64,000 nt of DNA from Capsicum annuum (GCF_002878395.1 NC_061115.1:215045921-215109920); one strand, 5' to 3'. Counted from the stretch's first letter, positions 22,001-34,255 are shown. Numbers and translations: made by a program. The notes: generated by a model from the sequence alone, not told the origin.

Positions 22001-25000
22001 TCATATTTGTGTAATAGTAGTACACATAAACAAGGTGATGAGAAGAGTGCTGGACATCATTCAATATCTGAGTTAGGCAAGGGGATTAATGCTTCACTCG
22101 GGAAGTAAATCAACCAGTCACTTTCTTCCTTGAACCTAGGGACATAGGGTATCTATAATGGTCGCTGCTTCTACTAGCTGCTTTTCCTCCATTGCCAGGT
22201 CTCCTATCCAGTCTTTTAGATATTTTTTTCTCCTTGCATTAAATTTTTCTGCCTTTCCCCGAAATTCTTTGTTTTAATGCTAAACCCCCCAGACAAATAA
22301 ATGCTCCTATTTGGTCTCTTGTTCACTGTCAATGACTTGCGACAACCATTGAGCCAACAACACTTGTTAATTGGTTCATGCTGAAAACTGTATAGAGAAG
22401 TTGCTGATTGTGTAGTATGGTTGTTGGACATCTCACATTGTTTTTTTTTTTGCTATATAATGGTGGCAACAATTGTTTTAGTTGTTTAAATTGTAGTTTC
22501 TTACAAAATGTGAATGGTTACATTCTTAAAGGGTTCTTTGATGTTTAAAAGCACTGAATATTTTTTTAGGTTTGTGCTATTTTGAAGGAAGCAAGGTAAG
22601 GCCGTATTCTTTTATCTAAGCTTCTTCCCCGTGCATTAGCTATTTAGCTGGAAAAGAATTCAAGGATTCTACAAATCATTGCTGCCTACTGATAATGTAT
22701 TAGATAGGGCTTGATATTATCAATATGGTCAATAGCCAAAGATATGCTCCAAGCTATGCCAATCTGAGATTTACAAAGGGACTTGCAAACTTTAAGTAGT
22801 TAATTTAAGTTTCAAATTGTCTTTTCGAACTTCTTTTATCTCTATTGCGAAGTCTTTTAATAAAATAAAGGGCTATGCTTCAAGAAGTTCATGCTATGGG
22901 TACATCTAGAGCTAGTTAGTGATTTCTGGTGCAACCATACAAATATTTGAAGTTCTTGGATAACATTCTTTATTTCATATTTTATGGCCAGTTACAGAAT
23001 ATCTTATTTGGAGCAGTAGTTTTCTTTTAGCACATACTCGACAGTTTCTGCAACTGTTTAGTTTCATGACGAAAGGAGATTTATGTTCATTATAGGAATA
23101 TTGGCCGAAGTAGCTCAGGACTATATTTCTTTTCTTGAGTTGATTAATGCTGTGTAGCTAGCAATTTATTAGTAACTGGGAAGATGCGGCTGATGCACTT
23201 GTGAAATGGATTGCACCACCAATACAATGCAAAGATATATTTACGCCTAGATCTAGCAATATTTTTTTGTCTTATGCATTCAAGACGCTTTTATTTTATC
23301 TGAAATTTTATGAACTTTTTAATACTCATTTGGTGCCACTAATTATGTGTTAGTTGAGCCAAAATCTGATGACAGATTTTCTCTTATTCCCTTTGTTGTT
23401 CATTCTCTTTTCTTTCTTGGTTAATAAGTTTCTTGATGTTTCCCCTTCTATTCTCGTAGGTGTGGTGCTCAACAATATGGCAATCTGATTTCCCCTGATG
23501 AAGCTTTTGATGGGATTCTTGGATTTGGGAAATCAAACTCATCCATACTTTCCCAGCTGGTTTCATCTGGAAAAGTGAAAAATATGTTCGCTCACTGCTT
23601 AGATAGTGTAAATGGTGGCGGTATTTTTGCCATTGGGAATGTTGTGCAACCAGAAGTGAACATGACTCCTATGGTACCTAACCAGTATGTCAATTTTCCC
23701 AATAGATTATAAAGTTTTTTATTAGTTTTACAGTCCTGAACGTCTAATTCCATTTTCTCACAGATATTAGTGAAATGGTTTAATTGTAACGTCGGATCTT
23801 CTTATGGGTTAATCTCCCAGAACATCTGTCATACAATATCTGTTCCTAGTTAAATATTCTGTATTCAGGTTTCTGTCAGTGCTTCAGTGTCGCGTCTTTT
23901 TCTCCTTATGGTTCAGAAATTGCAATTCTTTAAATGCTTTAAACTGTCTTTTTCTTAGGCCACATTACAGTGTCAATATGATGGCGGTTGAAGTTGGCCA
24001 TCAGTTTCTAAACCTGTCTGTTGATGTATTTATGAATGGAGAGAGCAATGGAGTAATTATTGATACTGGATTAACATTGGCTTATCTTCCTGAGGTGATT
24101 TATAGTCCGCTGGTGAGAAAGGTAGTTTGCAATGATGGATGGTCCGTTCAGTCTTTTTGGTGGCCACTTAATTGAATCACAAAGATATATAAATGTTTCT
24201 ACCTAAAATTATTGAAGCATTTGGATTTCTTCACTTCTGTCAGATACTCTCCTGGCAACCTTATCTGAAATTGCATCATGATGAGTATACATGCTTTGAA
24301 TACTCTGGGAGGTATGGTGCGTATGGAGCATTCATCTCTTTCCTCAATCTATAAGTGAATGAAGTTATGCTATCTTTCTAACTTGTGGTTTCTTCTTTAT
24401 TTCATCACATTACTCTATCAATTTCTAAATCAACTTCCTTATGAAGGATAACTTAACTGCCGTCGTGTGCTTGAAGCTTGTTTATTTTGGAGTAGTGGCA
24501 ATTCGATTCTGAAGTGAGGTCATGCTCTCCTTTATACTCTACTTCCTGAGATGATATCCGCAAGGAGGTGGAATTTGATGGATAATTCTATCTATGGATT
24601 AACTGACAATTGAAAAATGAATTGATTCAAAGTCTGATATAAAACTAGTGGAAATAAGATGAGGTTGAGCATTTTATACTGATCCATGTCACCATTCCTC
24701 ACACACTGTGCAAGATAATTTAGGATGAGCGACATAATATATGTCCGAAGAATTAAAGTTCTTCTTTTATAATGGCTTGGATCCTTAAAGACTAGCAAGT
24801 TGCTAAAATAACTGTCAATCTTTGACCTTCAATAAAGTTGTTTCCACAATGGTGCTTGGTACGATGATGATCACCATGCGGAATAATGATATTAGAGCAT
24901 GTAAAGCAGTCCTGTGCTGTTTATTCTGTCATGTGTCAGTTGGGAAGTACTAAAAATCATGGTTTTAGCAACACACATTTCACTGCTTTTGCCTCCATAC

Positions 25001-28000
25001 CTTGGTTTTGCAACCTAGTCCAGCATAGTCTATTGCTCGGAAGTATTCTTACAAATATAAACTTTTGGAATGTTGTTTTTATTACGTAATACTACTGCTC
25101 ATCAAATTTAGTTAACAGAATAGTTTGGCAACTCTGTGTAATAAAACAGCTATGGAAATTTATTTTCTGAGATTGGTCCACTTGCATATGAAAACACTTG
25201 ACTTATGGTGATGGGTATTCAACTAATTGCCTTAAAATTAGTGAACTTATCAAAGTAAAGAACAGAAAGAAAAAAGGATTATTTTATACGGGGGAGTTGT
25301 TTCTGCTGGACACATGGAGGAAAAAACTTTGTAAAGCCCATTTCATTTACATCATCGCGTCCTTTTTTTATGGAAAATATTTTTCTTGAAACGTTTTCTC
25401 TTGTGATTCTTGTATTTTACTGCTATTTTTTAGTCGTCCATGTAAAAAGATGTTCAAATGCAATAACTTTTGCCTCCCACTGTTGCAGTGTTGATGATGG
25501 ATTCCCTCAAGTCACTTTTCATTTCCAAAATTCCCTATCTTTAAGAGTTAGACCCCGCGAGTATCTGCTCCCATCTGTAAGTATCTTCTTTTACTAGTTA
25601 GATTTAACTCAATAAAAAATGTCCGCTTTTTAGTTTAGCATTATGTTTTGAGCTTTTTGGTCTAATGTAATTAGAATGTAATTGTCAAATTATTACTTAT
25701 GGTTAGTAGTGTTGGACCATTGACCATCCTGATAAATTGCTTGAACTTGGAGAGTGGAATGTGAATTGCTTCATAATTGTGTAATTTTTGAAGAGTAGAT
25801 GGCTGCTGCTTACTTCAGCGCTGAATTAGGTAGCAACTTCCCGTTGGTCATTAGAACTATTTCAGTTACATCATGTGCCAGATATTTGAGGGGATTTGCA
25901 CAAGCGTATGTGTACCTCCTTTTCCTATCTAAGGATTATAAACAGTTGCAAACAATATCTCCCAATTTAATATTTCCTAAAGTAAATGACGAACATTAAA
26001 TGGAATAGTTTATAAATTAGTTGGTTCTATGTGGAATATCACATCTGCTGGTAGATCTGACTTCGCTATGCTCTTTTAGGATGATTTACTTTGCATTGGA
26101 TGGCAAAACAGTGGTAATCAATCAAGGGACATTTGGAACCGCACAGTTTTCGGAGGTGTGTTTATCTTTCTTTCATATTTATTCATTGCAAATGTCAAGG
26201 CTACTATAACGTGTTTGGATTAATTATATTTTGGATTTTGAACGTGTATGTTTGAAAAGTAATGCATTTAGAGAAAATAGGGATGAGAAATACCATTTGG
26301 ATAGAAAAATAATTTGTGAAGTGAATATGAATTCTGTAAGAGAAGTACTGATTCTAATGCAGGCACTTGTTTGAGCTACATTGCAGGACCATTATAACGA
26401 AACATTCACCGCCACTACAATTGAGAAATTGCCAGCTCAGTATACATTTGACTTGGAAAACATTCCAGAAAATAGTTTACTGTCTATATCATTTTCGATG
26501 AAGCTAGAAGTATTTGCATCTTTAGTTGAGGTCTAATACACGTAAAGTTGCCATCACTGAATCATGCAGCTGAATGGGTCCTCCTAGACCCCATTGTTAC
26601 AAAGTTTACTGAGGGCATTATATTAGCTGCATCCTATCACCAAGAAAGACACGTAAAAGAGAAAGTAGACATATCTGATCTCTACAGGGTTTTGGGAAGA
26701 GAGAGATGCTGTTTTCTTTCTTTCTTTTGTGGCATTACATTCTGGATTGGGGAGTTTAGACAAAACTGATTGGAGATAGGCAAGTTGAATGTGATTAGGT
26801 TGGCAGGAATTACGAGATTGAGAGCACTAAGGAGTCATTACAAATACGTATTTTAGGACATAATCCATCAGGATTCAAGTCTGCATTTGAACGGTATCAA
26901 TTCATTTTACAGCTAAACAGGTAAAGAGGATCTGGTTATGAACTTGAAATCGTCTGAGAAATCCTTCCATGCAAATGCTCCTTAAATTAATAGATGTTTT
27001 CTGTGTGCGGAGGATTCTAGAATCAGCTGTGCACTTGTTTCTTCATTGTAAATTTTCTTGGGAGCTTTTCTTGAGTATCTGTGGTATATCTTGGGCAATT
27101 TCTAACTGCATAAGAAGTGTTGACAAGGACAGCGGATGCATGACGGCTTGAAGCTGATCTGAAACACTAATCCTAGATGCATTTTCTGGACTTTATGGTT
27201 GGAAAGGAATAGAGTTTGCTTCGAAAGAAAAAGAGAGACCATATTTCTAGATCAAGAATAAGTGCTAACATAATCTTTTCTTGTGGTGTAATAGTAGTTC
27301 TATTGTAAACATGAAGCAGTATATAGATTCCGTGGACTTGTTAGGACTTAGGAGGCAGACTGTAGGATCAGTCTTGAAGTCATATACGTTTTGTCCTGTA
27401 CTTCTGTTGTTTTGCAATGTTCATACCATCTCGGTACATTGATTAATAAAACCTATACCATTTCAAAAAGAAAAAAATCTGTCTTAGGGAAACTTAAGTA
27501 TGTTTTTATTGTTACAGTGGGTAGCTGACGAGTACAGACCGTAATCAATATATGTGTCCTTTGCTGTCTACCTTTTCCTTTTCTTTTTCTTTTAATTGAA
27601 ATTAACCGGACCAACAATGGGCTGAATCTCTGTGAATTGTGCACCCTCTGCTGTCTGTAGTTATTTCTTCTTTCGTTCCTCGTGACCTTTATTATGAACA
27701 TCCTTCTTAGCACCCATTTGATCTATCCCAGTGGCCCAAACCATCTGAAAGCACCCTAAGTTAATGGGAGAATTTATGCTTAGTTCAGTATGTGTGTGTG
27801 TGTTCTGCTGAATTGGTATTTGCTGTCAAATTGTATCGTTTCTTTTAGGTTAGCTGGCAAAGATTATGACAGCAATATCACTTGTTTGTTTCATGGTTTA
27901 TATGTTATTCATAATAATTGAGTGATGGAAATTCAACACACACAGAGCATTTGAGAGCTAAATTTTTGTGCCTTGGAGGAAGTGGCAACTATTTTTATCC

Positions 28001-28949
28001 CAAACAAGTGTTATTTTGCAAAAGAGGGGCTATAATTAAATAAAATATCTTGACACGATTTTATTTAAATAATTTTCTTAAATGTAAGTTTCTCTGTTTG
28101 AAAAATGTGCACTTAGCACTTTGGATAACAAGTGGGAGTGCTATGCGACCACGTTTTGATGATTTACGCCCAAATTCTCTTTCCAGCTCAGCTCTTCTAA
28201 TACTGTTTGAATTGGTCAATTGCTATGATGATGCTGATTAAAAGTTTATCTGAATTCTTTCAATGACATTGTATGTTTACTATTTGATGTCTCATTTCTT
28301 CTAAAGCGTTGGAGGTATTTTGATGCTTGCAGATTTCGTACTCTCAAATAAGCTATTCCTGTATGATCTGGAAAACCAGGCCATTGGTTGGACAGAATAT
28401 AATTGTAAGTATAGGTTATATCTGTTTGATACTTGCGCTATATTTTGGTAAACTGGCAATTGTATATCATTGTTGTTTAATTTGTGTTACCCTTTAGTCC
28501 TAATTTCGGGTGAATCTAGTGTGGCTTGCTGACCTCGATAAGTACATCTGTAATTTCATTGCAAATTAATGTATTTGTAAAGAAAGAAAAGAGGAGAAAT
28601 TTCATCATGAGAGCAATTTTTTCTGCATAGAAAACCATAATCTCTTGTGAAGTTGTAACGCCTTTCTCTATGAACAACAAATGCTATTGTCATCTTTATG
28701 AGCCGAGCTATCTTTTATGTCACCCAAAGGGGTTGGTTCACTGTCAACTCATCGAATTTTGTATTGTTGTTGATTTCAGGCTCATCAAGCGTTGCATTAA
28801 AAGATGAAGTTACTGGATCAATTCGTTTAGTAGGTTCTCACAGTCTATCAAGTGGTTCTTGTTTGACAGCACAAATGGCTCTAACATTCTTCTTGTTAAT
28901 ACCTTTGCTGCACAATTATATATTAAACTGGTATACTTCTGGTGCCTGA
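19071..28949 (+). CDS. A1 aspartic protease, GPI-anchored A36/A39-like (aspartic proteinase-like protein 2), ten exons
   Basis: My exons: 19071-19297, 20390-20519, 20687-20934, 23460-23684, 23959-24121, 24244-24311, 25489-25576, 26080-26155, 28333-28404, 28780-28949. All junctions are GT-AG, and the sum is 1467 nt, an open frame of 488 codons plus stop, the usual family length. A signal peptide ([13 protein letters not shown]) is followed by a prodomain with [16 protein letters not shown]. The first catalytic motif is [10 protein letters not shown] (Asp96) and the flap region is [10 protein letters not shown]. Then come [26 protein letters not shown], the second motif [12 protein letters not shown] (Asp312), [13 protein letters not shown] [33 protein letters not shown] and a hydrophobic tail suited to GPI attachment. 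Arabidopsis relatives act at the cell surface, e.g. in pollen. Oddity: Leu315 replaces the usual Thr/Ser after the second DTG. Introns carry MITEs and a LINE fragment. Confidence 0.9.
19460..19690 (+). pseudogene. aspartic protease exon-1 copy inside intron 1
   Basis: This repeats exon 1, with [34 protein letters not shown] codons and [13 protein letters not shown]. Its upstream half has lost frame (GAAGTGAATAAGGTGAATTA) and the original ATG. The final GGTATG donor of exon 1 is GGATGTG here, so splicing is unlikely. It is a tandem duplicate about 390 bp downstream of the true exon. Confidence 0.85.
19783..19862 (+). repeat. SINE tail-like fragment
   Basis: GTGAGGTTTGGGGAGGATAG, then GTTTACGTAGACCTTACCAC and CCTCGTGGAGGTGGAGAG, match the conserved 3' portion of the Solanaceae tRNA-derived SINE. 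The same module in the other orientation is the core of the array at 29.2 kb. It is a fragment only. Confidence 0.6.
19915..19973 (-). pseudogene. inverted fragment of aspartic protease exon 1
   Basis: On the minus strand this reads AAATTCTTGCTGGTACTAAT, then CTATTGGTGGAGATGGACGT and CTTGATTT. It corresponds to the [15 protein letters not shown] end of exon 1. It is the fourth copy of this segment in the window and the only inverted one, within intron 1. Confidence 0.8.
21235..21562. mobile_element. hAT-like MITE in protease intron 3
   Basis: It starts GGGCCTGTTTGGATTGACTT and ends AGATCCAAACACCCACTTAG. These ends are imperfect inverted repeats around TGTTTGGAT. An internal AAGTGCTTTTAAGCACTTAT palindrome is present. 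It is non-coding and about 330 bp long. Confidence 0.65.
21576..21791. mobile_element. Stowaway-type MITE in protease intron 3
   Basis: It starts TACTCCCTCCGCTTCAATTT and ends CCAAACAAATTGAAATGAAGG followed by AAGG. The ends are inverted repeats over about 25 bp. It is the same superfamily as 7276-7531 but a different subfamily. Confidence 0.85.
21792..23459. other. remainder of protease intron 3
   Basis: Intronic sequence with no further gene or transposon end that I can support. The acceptor is TTCTCGTAG just before 23460. Confidence 0.5.
24312..25488. other. protease intron 6, no other feature seen
   Basis: The intron opens with the weak donor GTATGG and closes with CTGTTGCAG. Short open frames here are not protein-like. 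Confidence 0.5.
26930..27476 (+). pseudogene. LINE 3'-end fragment in protease intron 8
   Basis: The plus-strand frame has [16 protein letters not shown] followed by [10 protein letters not shown], the zf-RVT block of L1-type LINEs. Further on is a [14 protein letters not shown] stretch. The segment ends with GTACATTGATTAATAAAACC and an A-rich tail (CAAAAAGAAAAAAATC), as expected for a LINE 3' end. It is 5'-truncated and full of stops. The left limit is uncertain and homology could begin earlier, near 26700. Confidence 0.7.
27477..28332. other. rest of protease intron 8, nothing recognised
   Basis: No gene, RNA or transposon terminus is supportable. The region contains a short TGTGTGTGTG run near 27791. 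Confidence 0.45.
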
Positions 28950-29221
28950 GACAAGAAGCGCTCCTCCGACTGAGAATAGTATACTACAAAGTGTATGTGG
29001 TGCATACTTTACATCCAGAATGGACTGCAAAGGCAAAGATGAAATATAGAACTGATTAACAAAGAATTCCATTTTGTATGTAAGTAGCTTATGCTGCAAA
29101 AGGCATAATGTAAAATGGAGTCTGGATATATTTGCTCTGCCTTGTTTTATTACATTTAGACAAGTTTCTTGACAAGCTAACCTGCCTTGTAGGTTTTTTT
29201 TGTCTTCACAAGTATTAAATG

Positions 29222-29648
29222 CCTAGATAAAGGTTCAAATTTAGTTGGGGTCTATCAAAAAAGCCTATTTACTTCGTTTGAGATAGGGGTATGAATTGTG
29301 TACACTTTAACCTCCTCAAATCGCACTCTGTGGGAATATGTTGCTGTAGATAAAGGTTCAAATTTAGTTGGGGTCTATCGAAAGCAACTTCTCTACTTTA
29401 TCTGATATAGTGGTATGAACTGCGAACACTTTATCCTTCCCAGATTTCACTCTGTGAGAATATGTTGTAGATAAAGGTCCAAATTTAGCTAGGGTCTATC
29501 AACAACAACCTCTCTACTTCATGTGATAGTGGTATAAATTGTGTACACTTTATCCTTTTTAGATCCCGCTCTGTGGGGATATGTTGTTCTAGATAAAGGT
29601 TCAAATTTAGTTGGTTCTATCGGAAGCAACCTCTCTACTTCATCTGAG
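29222..29648 (+). repeat. tandem array of ~120-bp units containing a SINE-like module
   Basis: GATAAAGGTTCAAATTTAGT recurs at about 29229, 29350, 29472 and 29595. Each is followed by GGGGTCTATC, CTCTACTT and a TGTGTACACTTTATCC module. A further part is at 30534-30690, beyond a hAT-like insertion, and another at 40031-40110, beyond the LTR retrotransposon. The array was therefore split twice. The GCGTACACTTTATCCTTCCC-type segment resembles the conserved 3' part of Solanaceae SINEs. Confidence 0.85.
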
Positions 29649-30533
29649 TAGGGATGGCAATAAGGCGGTGTCAGTTGAAGTAATTTTTTCAAATGATGCG
29701 GGGCGGGTTGTGAGTATATGCTGGTTTAAACAAAAAAAAAATTAACTTTTAGTATTATTCTTGTGAATTTATCTAAAATTATATGCGTTCTTCACTTAAA
29801 ATTTTATCATACTTAAAACGACATGTATAACACTAAAAATAAATAATTTTATTACTTTTTTTTAAATCAGTAAAATAATTTTATATCTCAAAATATTAAA
29901 CAAAAATTTAATTGTTTTTTCTTATTAAATTGCTTTATCGTGCATAGCTTATTTAATTTAAATTTTAGCAAGGATTTAGATAATTACAAGGGGAGCCTTG
30001 GAGTAACTGGTAAAATTGTTGTTATGTGATCAGAAGGTCATGGGTTCAAGCTTTGGAAACAACCTCGAGCATAAATGTTAGGTAAGGCTGCGTACAATAC
30101 ACCTTTGTGGTGGGGCCCTTCCTTAGACCTTGTGCATAGCGGGTACTTTATTGCGCATCGGACTGCCTTTTAAAAAAAAAGATTTAAATAATCAAATAAA
30201 CGCTAATTTCTTGATTTATCTTATTGAAAATCTGATATTTGATCATTGCTTGTGCACCTGATATTTCTCTGATAATTTTTTAGTGAAAAGTGATATAATA
30301 GAAATTGGTTGTTTCTACTTCCTAGTTGCAGATTTGAAAATATTATGGTTTCCATTGGAGTTACATATTTTTCAAAAAAGAAAAGAACAAAAATGAGGAG
30401 CGATGAGGTGCAGGTATGCACAGATATGAGTGGGGGTGGATCTATGTGAGTTTAAAGGTGATGCAGGGCGGGACAATTTTTAAATTCCCAGGTTTAGAAA
30501 AAACTCGCATCTCCCGCTCCATTGCCACCCCTA
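29649..30533. mobile_element. hAT-like non-autonomous element with inverted ends
   Basis: It starts TAGGGATGGCAAT and ends ATTGCCACCCCTA, 13-bp inverted repeats with one mismatch. The flanks CATCTGAG (29641-29648) and CATTGAG (30534-30540) look like a decayed 8-bp duplication. It interrupts a unit of the 120-bp array: the left side ends CTTCATCTGAG and the right side resumes with TTGGTGGCATGAACTGCG. It contains a SINE. No transposase is recognisable. Confidence 0.8.
29985..30180 (+). mobile_element. tRNA-derived SINE with target duplication
   Basis: GGGGAGCCTTGGAGTAACTG is a box A-like start and GGTCATGGGTTCAAGC is box B-like. A TAAGGCTGCGTACAATACAC block, a GCGCATCGGACTGCCTTTT end and a short A tail follow. 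The flanks GATTTAGATAAT (29973-29984) and GATTTAAATAAT (30181-30192) differ at one base and form the target duplication. The element belongs to the Solanaceae TS/SolS type by sequence look. It is nested in the hAT-like element. Confidence 0.85.
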
Positions 30534-30693
30534 CATTGAGTTGGTGGCATGAACTGCGTACACTTTATCCTTTTCGGACCCCACTTTGCGCGAATATATT
30601 GGGTATATTCTTGTTGTTGTTGAAGATAAAGGTCGAAATTTAGTCGGGGGTCTATCAGAAATGTCCTCTTCACTTGAACTGAGATAGTGATAT

Positions 30694-33228
30694 TGTAATA
30701 CCCCGTACTTTCGGGCTAAAATTTAGACCATCGTTCCTACACGTATAGACCCAAACTAAATTATTCCTTGTTAATGTATGTGTGGTGATCACTCCTAGGA
30801 AAACCTTTGAGTAGGAATTGAGGTCACAAGAATCCACTAACTCTTAAGACAAATTAAAAACAATTCTATCGATTTTGTTTTAGTGGACACTTCAACTGGG
30901 GCCAACTTTCGTCGACCATAACTTTTTGTATATAATGAACTGGAAGGGCTGCTGTATATCAAATAAAAGCTATTTGAGTCTTCTTTCCAATGCAACTAAT
31001 TTCATCCAAATCCAACATTGGAGTAAAATGGTATCCCCAATTTACTTCAGCATATCAGCCTGTCAACTGAGGGACTGCTGCGACTTTCTTTGTTTCCTTA
31101 GGGGTATTTTAGTCCTTTTCCCCACCCTTATTCAGCCATAAACACGTGATTAAGCCCCCAATTGACCAAAATATGGTCATTTTCTCCAAATCCCTCGAGA
31201 ACTAAACACTTAGGTCTCAACCTAAGAATCAAGATCCCTCAAGATTCAACCGTGGGTTTTAGAAACTGATTGAAGATTCGGAATCCCCAAACCGTAGGCT
31301 TCAAGAAGCATCTATCAAATTCCTAATTTGAGGTACATGGGGTTTATCCTAAAAATTACATGGGCTTGTAAACACTAGATCATAATTTAAAGATTATCAA
31401 GCATGAATTTTAAAGGGGTTTTTGGAATCTATGTTTTAATTAGGCACTATAAATGTTTTTATGATATTGTTGATTTGGCCTTTAGGTCTTCCCCCCCTTG
31501 AATTAATTTACAAGTACATGTATATGTATGAAAACTGAGATTGAAGATTGTTTGAGAGCACATATTATGAAACCCCTTTCGTATGTTGAATTAAAGATTA
31601 TGGTTTTATCGGAAAAGAGTTGAAATGCATGCCTTGTGATTTGAAAGTAGTTTTCTCAATGTCATAGCAATTGAAATATGATTTAGAAATAATGAGAGGG
31701 TGTTTCTTACTATTACTATGATGTTCTTGTGTTAAAGAGAAAGAAATGCATGTAATTGAGAACTTTAACATGACCACCTTGAATTCTTGAAATGTTGACA
31801 AAGAGAGTTTCCTTGCATATATTTACATGAGTTTTAAAGAATGAGTTTCTTGAAAAGAAATGGTGGTCCTAAATTCCATGTTTGAGAACAGAGATATAAT
31901 TTGCTCAATGGCTTAGAGAATGAGACTTGCAAGCATAGGCAGACCTACATTCAGTTTTGTGGTGCTTCGGCACCCAGTAAACTCTATGCGGAATAGGTAA
32001 AATTACATAAAAAATATATAAAAATAGGTATATAATATATAAAAGCACCCACTAAAACAAAATTTGGTTGGGCGCATTAGTATTTAGGTTGACCTTAAGC
32101 TTCTCCATTGGAAAGGATGCCTAGGTTCGAACCTCATTGAAGTGATTTTTTTTTTCCAGTTTTTAAATTTTTTAAGCACTCACTATCTTTAAATTCTGGG
32201 TCCGCCACTGCTTGCAAGTCAATGGTATGACGATACCATATAAATGTATGCCATGACAAAGTTAGAGTTTGATTTCAAAGAATCTATATTTTAAAGAGTT
32301 AAAAACTGGGTTGATGTGAATTAGGTGGTTACCCGAAGAAAGCCCGAGTCAAATGACTCTATGCTGGAAACCGTGATTTGCCGACACGGAAACTTGGTAC
32401 CCTGCTATGTGATCTTGTGTACCTAGTACTTTGTCATCCCAAATCGGGACTTATGATTTGGAGCCCTGCTTCGTGATCTTGAGCCCAACCACGATATAAT
32501 GACTTGATTGGGGTTGTGTCACCCTGCTGTGTGATCTTATGTGCTCTTCCCTCACTAGTACTCCTATCTTGGCGGTAAATGGGATAAGGTAGTCAGTGAA
32601 AGCTGTGAAATTATAGGGTATACCACCTAGCGCAGAAGTAAAACAAATAGTGTTACAGAGTTCAGATGATTTTACAGAGTCTTTTAAAAATGCCCATGTG
32701 ATTTTTACCATATGACATATTTATGAACTGTTTCAAATTGCTCTCATATATGTTGAATATAAATTATTATTTTGGATTTTCACTGCGTACCAGTACATCT
32801 GTATTGACTTCCCCCTACCTCCCAGGCCCGGAGGCTCAATCTAGGGGCCCGACTAAGCAGTAGAGAATCCAGAGAGAAGTGATCAGTGCAGTGGTGAGCC
32901 TTCTTTGTTCCAGAAGGCCTATTATATAAAATTTGTTATTCCTTTTGTTTTGGTCTACTAGGACCTTGTACCAGTTTTTAGGCAGTTGTCATTTGATCAT
33001 GTAGTAGAGATTTCACAGATTGTTCTAGATGTTGTTTAGTTGATTTCGGATTTCATTCCTTATTGTTAACCTGAGTTCAGAGTATGACCATGTTTTCGTA
33101 TCAAATTGTATTTCCGAATCTTCTTTTATTATATGAATGTTGTACATGACTACCAGATAGAGTAGGACGTCCAGGCCTTCATGGATCAAGATGTCTATCA
33201 TGGACAGGCCCTAGTTTAGGTCGTGACA
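30694..33228 (+). repeat. 5' LTR of the NLR-carrying retrotransposon
   Basis: It starts TGTAATACCCCGTACTTTCG and ends TTTAGGTCGTGACA. It is 2535 bp and aligns over its whole length with the 3' LTR. It contains a MITE (31934-32210). Relative to the 3' LTR it lacks a short ATAGTGTGG segment (near 30800) and one copy of a 32-bp duplication (near 31095). Confidence 0.95.
31934..32210. mobile_element. hAT-like MITE (CAGTGGCGGA family) in the 5' LTR
   Basis: Its perfect 8-bp target duplication is CTTGCAAG (31926-31933 and 32211-32218). The ends are CATAGGCAGACCTACATTCA and TCTGGGTCCGCCACTG. It holds AAAAGCACCCACTAAAACAA, as do its relatives. The same insertion is in the 3' LTR, so it predates the transposition of the whole element. 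Confidence 0.93.
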
Positions 33229-33232
33229 AACT

Positions 33233-33244
33233 TGGTATCAGAGC
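33233..33244 (+). promoter_or_regulatory. primer-binding site (initiator-Met tRNA type)
   Basis: TGGTATCAGAGC lies four bases after the 5' LTR end. This is the usual plant PBS complementary to initiator methionine tRNA. It fixes the orientation as plus. Confidence 0.95.
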
Positions 33245-33929
33245 ACGGTTCATGATCCCAGGGTTTCTGCGAAATTGCGTCGAGTAACGTCTTGATTATG
33301 GGTGTATAGCGCCCCACACTTATAAGCAAGTGACAATAATGCGTTTAAGAATATCTCTCTTTCTTCATGTTCTTGTTCGTGTTATAGAGTCAGAATTTTA
33401 CTCTTTCATACTCTAATTCATGCTATGGTGTCGTCCATACGAAAGCAAAGTTATCCCAATTCTTTTCTTACTCGGATGTTCTCAGATATGTCTCATTGTT
33501 GAGATGATTCAAGTACAGAAATCTAGAATCTAAATGGTATGGTCCTTTCTGATTGAGACATAAAAGATTATAAAAATTGTGCAAGGACTTGAGAGGAGTT
33601 CATTAGTTCTTCATGTTGTATTGATTTGAGTGCATGCCTTTATTTTGATGAAATCGTGCTTATCAGCCCAAGGTACAAAGTCTATTCAACCCCCTTTCAA
33701 AATTCATACTGCAGATGTCATGTATAAGGGTAATGATGTGTAGAAAAATATTAGAACTGTATTGCCACCCGAGTAGTAGTATTTGTTAAAGTGTCATGCC
33801 TATTGGTAGTGAGATTGGCCAGGAAGTTGGTGATACGAAGTTACAATGTTAGAAGTCAGAGTGAGGATGACTTTTGTGTAAATAAATAATTTTAGTTGTT
33901 TAACTGTTGATTGAGGAATGGTTCACCAT
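33245..33929 (+). other. retrotransposon 5' untranslated interior
   Basis: Sequence between the PBS and the first NLR homology. It resembles the leader that precedes gag in Del/Tekay elements but shows no gag frame. The point where captured sequence begins is not visible by eye and lies before about 33949. Confidence 0.5.
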
Positions 33930-33948
33930 TTTATAGTGATAGACTAAT

Positions 33949-34255
33949 GTGGTAGCAATAATTGCTGATTTGGGAGAAATGGTCTTACAGAACAAATCTG
34001 ATGGGTGTGAGTCAAGGTTTATTCAAGAGATTGTAAAGGTGGTTGAAGGAAACCTAAATCGTGCAGTTTTAAGTGTTGCTCTCCACCCTGTTGGAATAGA
34101 TTCTCGAATTGATATTATGGCTCTATATGGTATGGGGGGAATAGGTAAATCTACCCTAGTCAAGACTGCTTACAATCTTAACTTCGACAAATTTGATGGC
34201 AACAGCTTTCTTGCTAATGTGAATAAAACTTTAGAAAGACATAATGGTCTGGTAA
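33949..34255 (+). pseudogene. TIR-NBS-LRR fragment (linker and P-loop region)
   Basis: Codons read IADLGEMVLQNKSDGCESRF, then EIVKVVEGNLNRAVLSVA, IGIDSRI-like PVGIDSRIDI, the P-loop GMGGIGKSTLVK, and FDGNSFLANV with GLVSLQ. This is the stretch between the TIR domain and the early NB-ARC domain of TNL resistance proteins. About 15 residues normally found between ESRI and DI are missing. There is no TIR domain and no true ATG, since the open frame begins GTG. At about GLVSLQ the sequence changes to R1-type CNL with the frame preserved. Confidence 0.88.

Noticed and set aside
29985..30180. tRNA gene suggested by box A and box B-like motifs
   Set aside because: There is no cloverleaf with a proper acceptor stem. 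The A tail and flanking 12-bp duplication identify a SINE.
32451..32711. 86-codon minus-strand frame, repeated almost unchanged at 39251-39511
   Set aside because: The two are the same position in the two LTRs of one element, so their similarity reflects LTR identity at insertion, not protein conservation. No domain is recognisable.
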